The notes beneath the pieces were generated by a model. It was not told where the DNA came from. It did not search any database and worked only from the letters and a program-made list of their open reading frames with translations. From Apostichopus japonicus (Eukaryota > Echinodermata > Holothuroidea > Aspidochirotida > Stichopodidae), in NCBI RefSeq assembly GCF_037975245.1, contig NC_092564.1, forward strand, positions 1,691,984 to 1,755,983: a stretch of DNA of 64,000 nucleotides, written 5' to 3'. Positions 63,001-64,000 of the stretch are shown here, piece by piece (position 1 is the first letter of the stretch; each line of letters starts with the position of its first letter). The position numbers were made by a program, and so were the translations under genes.

Positions 63001-63676
63001 CATATTACAGTTAGCAAACTCAGGATTTTGGACCCGTTCATAAGTTCAACTAGAATGCAGTTTTTAAGGTTACATCAAATGAACACGAGCCTCTTTTGTA
63101 AAAAAACAGCTTTTGATTTTAACTTATAAGTTGTTTTATGTATCTTTTTTCAAAAGTATTGTTTGTTTGAGAGATTGTGTTATATGCCAAGTACTGGTTG
63201 TCCTGTTACTGCACCATTGTACGAGGCTGATTTTCAATTCTTAATAAATCTCGAGTTAGTGTGATGAAATTAAAATATATTTACATTCCAGCACTGAATA
63301 ATAATAAGTTAGGACAACCAACTCTTTTTCACATTAGTATATAGGTTTTTATTCTGCATTATGTTACTATTAATTAAGTTACTTGTATGACTTGGTAGGG
63401 TCGTACAGTTATTAGTTATTAGACAAGTATTACTGTCAAGCATTCTGGTAGAAGTGGTAAATCCCACATAAGCTAAGAGACCAGACTTGTGAGAAGATGA
63501 TACCTAACAGTGCCTCTGTTTGCCAAGATGTTCATGTTTATAAATCAGGGTTCACATTTATTGTCAATTGTCTAATCACGTTACGTTCTATCCTTTTGTT
63601 TTCAGAATACCTACAATCCTAGGTTAATCCCAATTGTAAAGTCACATATAACATCAAAGTCTTCATCTATTAGGAA
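26815..63676 (+). CDS. CLASP (CLIP-associating protein), N-terminal part, TOG1 to TOG2; gene continues past the window
   Basis: Fifteen coding exons keep phase throughout and join into about 464 residues. Their nearest recognised relatives are CLASP1/CLASP2 (Orbit/MAST in flies). These proteins bind microtubule plus ends through TOG domains, suppress catastrophe and promote rescue, and act at kinetochores and the cell cortex. Visible parts are TOG1, residues 1 to about 235 (with LSKVVPSICKLLGDPNSQ and VEIYRHVGEKVRIDL, almost as in vertebrates), a Gly/Ala/Ser and basic linker at about 236-315, and the start of TOG2 from about 317 (DDKHDWEARALA, AKDLRSQVVKEACITL, LIPNSAKIMA). The ATG at 26880 is the first in its exon and follows an in-frame stop at 26862. 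Vertebrate CLASPs are about 1300-1540 residues, so roughly a third is present. The vertebrate-style 1/2 distinction does not apply to an invertebrate gene, so no number is given. Identification is from recalled family sequence. Confidence 0.95.
27063..29312 (+). other. CLASP intron 1, proximal part
   Basis: No coding sequence is supported. A diverged dispersed repeat lies at about 27418-27760, related to that at 15880. TACTGTA words are frequent. The 60-76-residue open frames at 27567, 27850 and 28272 have no domain support. Confidence 0.6.
29317..32473. mobile_element. Unclassified 3157-bp DNA transposon-like element with 18-bp TIRs, GTGACGTACGGGACA arm repeats and an internal satellite
   Basis: The left end GGGCAGGTCCAAGCTATT (29317-29334) is matched perfectly by its complement at 32456-32473. 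TAGT flanks both sides (29313-29316 and 32474-32477), a candidate 4-bp target duplication. The arms carry eight copies of GTGACGTACGGGAC(A): forward at 29341, 29511, 29706, 29722 and 32116, and reverse at 31927, 31946 and 32280. The middle (about 29971-31457) is a six-unit tandem array. No transposase frame is visible, so it is presumably non-autonomous. The 4-bp duplication is too short to assign a superfamily, and the GGGC ends do not settle it. It occupies more than half of CLASP intron 1. Confidence 0.85.
29971..31457 (+). repeat. Six-copy satellite array, about 243-250 bp per unit, inside the 3157-bp element
   Basis: Units contain ATAACATCAATTCTAGCTTT at 29981, 30231, 30478, 30721, 30965 and 31214, then AGACCACAAATGAT, TACTGTACAACACTGTATCA, TACTCCCCACTATTGACCCT, AATGTCCACAGTAAC and CCATCTATGAAACTAGTACA. 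Units are over 90 percent alike by eye. Open frames in the array (30414-30647, 30651-30833, 30895-31095, 31045-31356) repeat with the unit and are not genes. Confidence 0.95.
32584..32672 (+). repeat. G-rich tandem repeat (GGGTTGGGAAGGGA)n
   Basis: Repeats of GGGTTGGGTTGGGAAGGGA end in a G homopolymer. It lies 110 bases past the end of the 3157-bp element and 170 bases before CLASP exon 2. The many runs of three or more G on the transcribed-sense strand could form a G-quadruplex. Confidence 0.85.
32844..32922 (+). CDS. CLASP exon 2 (TOG1)
   Basis: The acceptor tttcgcag ends at 32843 and the donor is cacag|gtaggt. Phase 0 in, phase 1 out. It encodes VSLNGLECLIWMVDR and THEKFKVYIST, equivalent to the second HEAT repeat of vertebrate TOG1. 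Confidence 0.9.
32923..33705 (+). other. CLASP intron 2
   Basis: Ordinary AT-rich intron ending in ttatttcacccacag. I see nothing else in it. Confidence 0.75.
33706..33749 (+). CDS. CLASP exon 3 (TOG1), 44 bp
   Basis: The acceptor acccacag ends at 33705 and the donor is gaacag|gtaagt. Phase 1 in, phase 0 out. It encodes ALPPALERLGDSKEQ, matching the vertebrate LPSLIDRLGDAKD segment. Confidence 0.92.
33750..39344 (+). other. CLASP intron 3 (5.6 kb)
   Basis: No coding sequence is recognised. Contents include a short imperfect repeat of GCAATACA(CA)GC (33889-33940), an A-rich stretch near 35700-35745 that could be the tail of a short retroelement, a two-copy duplication at 36693-36872, and G homopolymers near 37766-37790 and 38453-38466. 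It ends with a pyrimidine-rich acceptor, cttattttag. Confidence 0.7.
36693..36872 (+). repeat. Two-copy tandem duplication, about 88 bp, in CLASP intron 3
   Basis: ACCATAATCAGTGATGAAGA, ATGGTATTATA, CTTGTATTGATGAACCTGTA and CTTATTGAC occurs at about 36697 and 36789 with few differences. Confidence 0.93.
39345..39404 (+). CDS. CLASP exon 4 (TOG1), 60 bp
   Basis: The acceptor attttag ends at 39344 and the donor is ccacag|gtttgt. Both ends are phase 0, giving 20 codons: VRESAQNLIQ, KLMSCAASPQ. The vertebrate counterpart begins VREQDQTLL and ends AANPQ. Confidence 0.9.
39405..41599 (+). other. CLASP intron 4 (2.2 kb)
   Basis: AT-rich, with T-runs and an A homopolymer near 39594-39610. I see no coding sequence. 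It ends in a long pyrimidine tract, ctcttccc ttctcttacag. Confidence 0.75.
41600..41691 (+). CDS. CLASP exon 5 (TOG1)
   Basis: The acceptor tcttacag ends at 41599 and the donor is aatat|gtgagt. Phase 0 in, phase 2 out. It encodes YIFERLMKAFSHKAWRVREE and ILLCLINTIN, equivalent to the TOG1 segment with FKHKNFRTREG in vertebrates. The basic HKxxRxRE loop is part of the tubulin-facing edge of TOG domains in general. Confidence 0.93.
41692..43597 (+). other. CLASP intron 5 (1.9 kb)
   Basis: It contains the 15-bp minisatellite at 41910-42291 and otherwise AT-rich sequence. The 101-residue minus-strand frame at 43343-43648 overlaps exon 6 antisense and is not supported. Confidence 0.75.
41910..42291 (+). 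repeat. 15-bp minisatellite with a 120-bp higher-order period
   Basis: The unit is CTCAGAGTAAGATCA with variants (CTCAGAGTATGATCG, CTCAGTGCAAGGTCG, TTCAGAGTAAGATC). A block of eight units is repeated, with starts near 41923 and 42043, so the period is 120 bases. Because 15 is a multiple of three and stops are avoided, 173-residue frames stay open on both strands. On the minus strand they read as LTLSD/LTLSN five-residue repeats. This is a property of the repeat, not evidence for a gene. Confidence 0.92.
43598..43673 (+). CDS. CLASP exon 6 (TOG1)
   Basis: The acceptor tttttgcag ends at 43597 and the donor is agtcag|gtacta. Phase 2 in, phase 0 out. It encodes HGAASLTLSKVVP, SICKLLGDPNSQ. The LLGDPNSQ end is identical to the vertebrate sequence. 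Confidence 0.95.
43674..44683 (+). other. CLASP intron 6
   Basis: Ordinary intron with a G homopolymer near 43837-43847. I see nothing else in it. Confidence 0.75.
44684..44781 (+). CDS. CLASP exon 7 (TOG1)
   Basis: The acceptor cattcag ends at 44683 and the donor is tccag|gtatgt. Phase 0 in, phase 2 out. It encodes VRDTAINTLVEIYRHVGEKV, RIDLGKKGIPSS. VRDxAINxLVEIYRHVGE is among the most conserved stretches of CLASP TOG1. Confidence 0.96.
44782..46290 (+). other. CLASP intron 7
   Basis: It contains an AATAATAATTATAATAATAC stretch followed by TTTTATATAGCGCCAAACAA (44910-44960), which resembles a TATATAGCGC dispersed repeat common in marine invertebrate genomes (recalled, not searched). A two-copy duplication lies at 45082-45532, and a (TTTG)n/(TCTG)n stretch near 45792-45822. 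Confidence 0.65.
45082..45532 (+). repeat. Two-copy duplication, period about 241 bp, in CLASP intron 7
   Basis: The copies at about 45082-45292 and 45322-45532 share CATAGCATAGTATACCCTAA, TAGTAGTAGTATAGTAATAC, CACACTTCAAGTCTGTCTCG and TCATCTTTGCAGTGCTGTG. The unit itself holds short internal ATAGCATAGTA repeats. Confidence 0.92.
46291..46361 (+). CDS. CLASP exon 8 (end of TOG1)
   Basis: The acceptor ccattgcag ends at 46290 and the donor is acaac|gtaagt. Phase 2 in, phase 1 out. It encodes LSIIYAKFDDVKKSGKMLV and PTEQ. Vertebrate TOG1 ends similarly (LNVIFTKFDEVQKSGNM). Confidence 0.94.
46362..50776 (+). other. CLASP intron 8, proximal 4.4 kb
   Basis: No coding sequence is recognised. It holds a (CA)n stretch (48202-48221), the 57-bp array (48263-48836), a short (GT)n at 49037-49049 and AT-rich sequence. 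The open frames at 46458, 48995, 49611 and 49640 have no domain support. Confidence 0.7.
48263..48836 (+). repeat. 57-bp tandem array, ten copies, in CLASP intron 8
   Basis: The unit is CATAGCCTTTAACCAGTGTA, TCCCTCATATCAAGACAGTA and CATATTAGCCTAATAGC. Variants alternate between CCAGTATATCCCTCC and CAAGTGTAATCCTCA in a partly ordered pattern, hinting at a two-unit higher-order repeat. Confidence 0.95.
50777..50966 (+). CDS. Candidate alternative first exon of CLASP (short isoform without TOG1)
   Basis: ATG at 50777 opens 63 codons, followed by the strong donor cttcaa|gtgagc. The peptide is acidic (MDGEDLKELELAFPEFEADV, then CLRRNRHRAIAV, LSPDSGLESVQEEDELTSS) and looks more like protein than the random frames around it. 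It leaves in phase 1, exactly what exon 9 (52154) accepts. It cannot be an ordinary cassette after exon 8 through the nearby AG at 50740, because the phase is wrong. An in-frame stop lies upstream at 50693. Vertebrate CLASP1/2 beta and gamma isoforms start from alternative promoters at the equivalent place, after TOG1. I recognise no homologue of this peptide. Antisense is also open over most of it, which tempers confidence. Confidence 0.42.
51278..52022. mobile_element. Short hAT-type MITE (CAGGGGTTTTCA / TGTAAACCCCTG-like ends) split by another MITE
   Basis: The left end CAGGGGTTTTCAGG at 51278 and the right end, whose complement reads CAGGGGTTGTAAAC, at 52022 are flanked by near-identical octamers, TTCTAAGG (51270-51277) and TTCTAGAG (52023-52030). 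Excluding the inner insertion it is about 185 bp. The duplication is imperfect (six of eight), so the boundaries are less certain than for the element at 4162. Confidence 0.6.
51387..51942. mobile_element. 556-bp MITE with TTAA target duplication and long inverted repeats
   Basis: TTAA flanks both ends (51383-51386 and 51943-51946). The ends begin AAGAATAGTCCAGGTAAAAA and pair with AATTTTGACCTGGACTATTC-TT at the right. Inverted similarity continues inward through CGTTTTGATATGTTA and past GATATTGACAGT, giving terminal repeats of well over 100 bases with mismatches. TTAA duplications are typical of piggyBac and Kolobok families. No coding capacity. Confidence 0.88.
52154..52230 (+). CDS. CLASP exon 9: Gly/Ala/Ser linker
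   Basis: The acceptor cttttgtag ends at 52153 and the donor is aaaact|gtaagt. Phase 1 in, phase 0 out. It encodes TQRSSGGAASGGAAAGGGDE and TDNKT, a low-complexity linker between TOG1 and TOG2. A second AG eight bases downstream would shift the frame. Confidence 0.85.
53995..54060 (+). CDS. Candidate 66-bp cassette exon in the CLASP linker
   Basis: The acceptor acatattttag ends at 53994 and the donor is cctaag|gtgagc. It is phase 0 on both sides and open for 22 codons (FLWESAVKRSNKNQFILKPH plus PK), so it could be inserted between exons 9 and 11 without breaking the frame. The peptide is basic like the neighbouring linker. I know of no matching exon in other CLASPs, and a random open 66-mer between splice-like sites is possible. 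Confidence 0.28.
57655..57830. repeat. Dispersed repeat family A, copy 3
   Basis: CAGGGAATAATTTATCCAGT, AATGCTATGCCAAATGGTCA, TGCAAAGATGTGTA, GCATAGTAATATGGATACCA and TGAGAAGCCAAAT correspond to the copies at about 19500 and 21530. Confidence 0.7.
59586..59682 (+). CDS. CLASP exon 11: basic Ser-rich linker
   Basis: The acceptor cttttacag ends at 59585 and the donor is ctacag|gtgaga. Phase 0 in, phase 1 out. It encodes IAKKAQARRVSSSTQQRKP, SSSSSASSSRPST. Basic Ser-rich linkers in CLASPs bind microtubules and carry phosphorylation sites. I see no clear S-x-I-P EB-binding motif in this part. Confidence 0.93.
59683..60130 (+). other. CLASP intron 11
   Basis: Intron with two G-rich runs (about 59852-59876 and 60021-60035). 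I see nothing else in it. Confidence 0.75.
60131..60201 (+). CDS. CLASP exon 12: linker before TOG2
   Basis: The acceptor ctacgacag ends at 60130 and the donor is gttaat|gtaagt. Phase 1 in, phase 0 out. It encodes GSSTPTLVDKDTFLAGFEDV, DTVN; the vertebrate counterpart contains VDEEDFIKAFDDVP. Confidence 0.94.
60202..61010 (+). other. CLASP intron 12
   Basis: Ordinary intron with T-rich sequence and a short duplicated ACTGAATATAG...TTTATTTATCT motif (60858-60895 and 60967-60995). No gene is seen. Confidence 0.75.
61011..61103 (+). CDS. CLASP exon 13 (start of TOG2)
   Basis: The acceptor tctctttcag ends at 61010 and the donor is ttggct|gtaagt. Both ends are phase 0, giving 31 codons: VYSTKSLQDELNAIYQMTN, DDKHDWEARALA. 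The tryptophan in DDKHDWE is the conserved tubulin-contacting residue of the first HEAT-repeat loop of TOG domains (family knowledge). Confidence 0.96.
61301..61446 (+). CDS. CLASP exon 14 (TOG2)
   Basis: The acceptor ccctctccag ends at 61300 and the donor is ttagc|gtaagt. Phase 0 in, phase 2 out. It encodes LKRMRSLVNNGAQDYDCFL, PLLRLMEEALVLS, AKDLRSQVVKEACITL. The last block is nearly identical to vertebrate CLASPs. Confidence 0.97.
61447..62026 (+). other. CLASP intron 14
   Basis: Ordinary intron ending in ctctctttcttccgacag. I see nothing else in it. Confidence 0.8.
62027..62162 (+). CDS. CLASP exon 15 (TOG2)
   Basis: The acceptor ttccgacag ends at 62026 and the donor is ctaacg|gtaagt. 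Phase 2 in, phase 0 out. It encodes HLSCKLGRQFDHAAESVLPT, LFQLIPNSAKIMAISG, CVCIEFILT. LIPNSAKIMA is invariant between this protein and vertebrate CLASPs. Confidence 0.97.
62163..63605 (+). other. CLASP intron 15
   Basis: A two-copy duplication starts just after the donor (62200-62380). The rest is AT-rich with no recognised element. Confidence 0.75.
62200..62380 (+). repeat. Two-copy tandem duplication, about 91 bp, in CLASP intron 15
   Basis: AACGCTAAATACCAAAAGGC, TGGCTG, TTGTAGCGTTACAATTGGC and TTCTATACAGGTTAGCTTA occurs at about 62200 and again at about 62292, with a handful of substitutions. Confidence 0.92.
63606..63676 (+). CDS. CLASP exon 16 (TOG2), last exon in window
   Basis: The acceptor gttttcag ends at 63605 and the donor is aggaa|gtaagt. 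Phase 0 in, phase 2 out, so the gene continues. It encodes NTYNPRLIPIVKSHITSKSS, SIR; the vertebrate equivalent is HIPRLIPVITSNCTSKSVAVRR. Confidence 0.95.
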
Positions 63677-64000
63677 GTAAGTAACAATTTAAAGTTTTTT
63701 TTTAAGGAGGACAGGGACAGGGGAGGGGTATGGTTGTTTACTTGAGCATCCTTCATATTGTTTGTTTGCAGCAAATTTTTTGATACATACCAAGCACTTT
63801 GCTGTATATGATGATGATGATGAATCCTAAAATTAGGATTAAAAAAAAGGGAAAGAAATTCTGACTCATTGTAAACATTGTGGACATTTATGACTTTATT
63901 ATTACATGGTTTAATATCTTACAAAGTGGCTTATGCTTTATTATGGAGTTATGTTTGACCGTTCATCCCAACTAAGGGTTAACCAATTTGACTTCTCGGT
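63677..64000 (+). other. CLASP intron 16, runs off the window
   Basis: Intron sequence with a short (GAT)n at about 63810-63823. No further exon is visible before the edge. Confidence 0.75.

Overview
The window is animal nuclear DNA. Two spliced genes with short exons, GT-AG introns and intact phases lie on the + strand. The rest is AT-rich intron and intergenic sequence packed with minisatellites, local duplications and DNA-transposon remnants. There are no bacterial-style operons, rRNA or CRISPR arrays, and I recognised no tRNA. The repeats (hAT-like elements with CAGGGGCGTA termini, a degenerate non-LTR retrotransposon, a TATATAGCGC-type dispersed repeat) and the level of protein similarity suggest a marine invertebrate, possibly an echinoderm. 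That placement is inference only.

Region 1 (1-8000) holds the last six visible coding exons of IQCB1/NPHP5, a calmodulin- and CEP290-binding ciliary protein. The 5' part lies outside the window. All five introns visible between these exons keep phase, and they assemble into 296 codons including the stop, with three IQ motifs and a C-terminal PWWKK block. The introns are unusual. A 21-copy minisatellite repeats the exon 2 splice donor, a second duplication copies the exon 5 donor, and a 70-bp array carries a hAT-like element that itself contains another hAT-like element. Two further arrays follow the stop codon.

Region 2 (8000-12500) is intergenic: a dead non-LTR retrotransposon, an inverted repeat and a 364-bp hAT-type MITE with a perfect 8-bp target duplication. 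Region 3 (12480-26800) may hold the distal promoter and non-coding first exon of the next gene (CRE site, strong donor), followed by about 14 kb of sequence rich in the palindromic word TACTGTACAGTA.

Region 4 (26815-64000) holds the 5' part of a CLASP gene, a TOG-domain microtubule plus-end protein. I place fifteen coding exons, giving about 464 residues: TOG1, a basic Ser/Gly-rich linker and the start of TOG2. The gene runs off the right edge. A plausible alternative first exon at 50777-50966 has exactly the phase needed to join the linker exon, which would give a short isoform without TOG1, as in vertebrate CLASP beta/gamma forms. CLASP intron 1 carries a 3157-bp element with 18-bp terminal inverted repeats, a candidate 4-bp target duplication, eight copies of GTGACGTACGGGACA in its arms and an internal six-copy ~245-bp satellite. 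I do not recognise its family, and it is the best candidate here for something undescribed.
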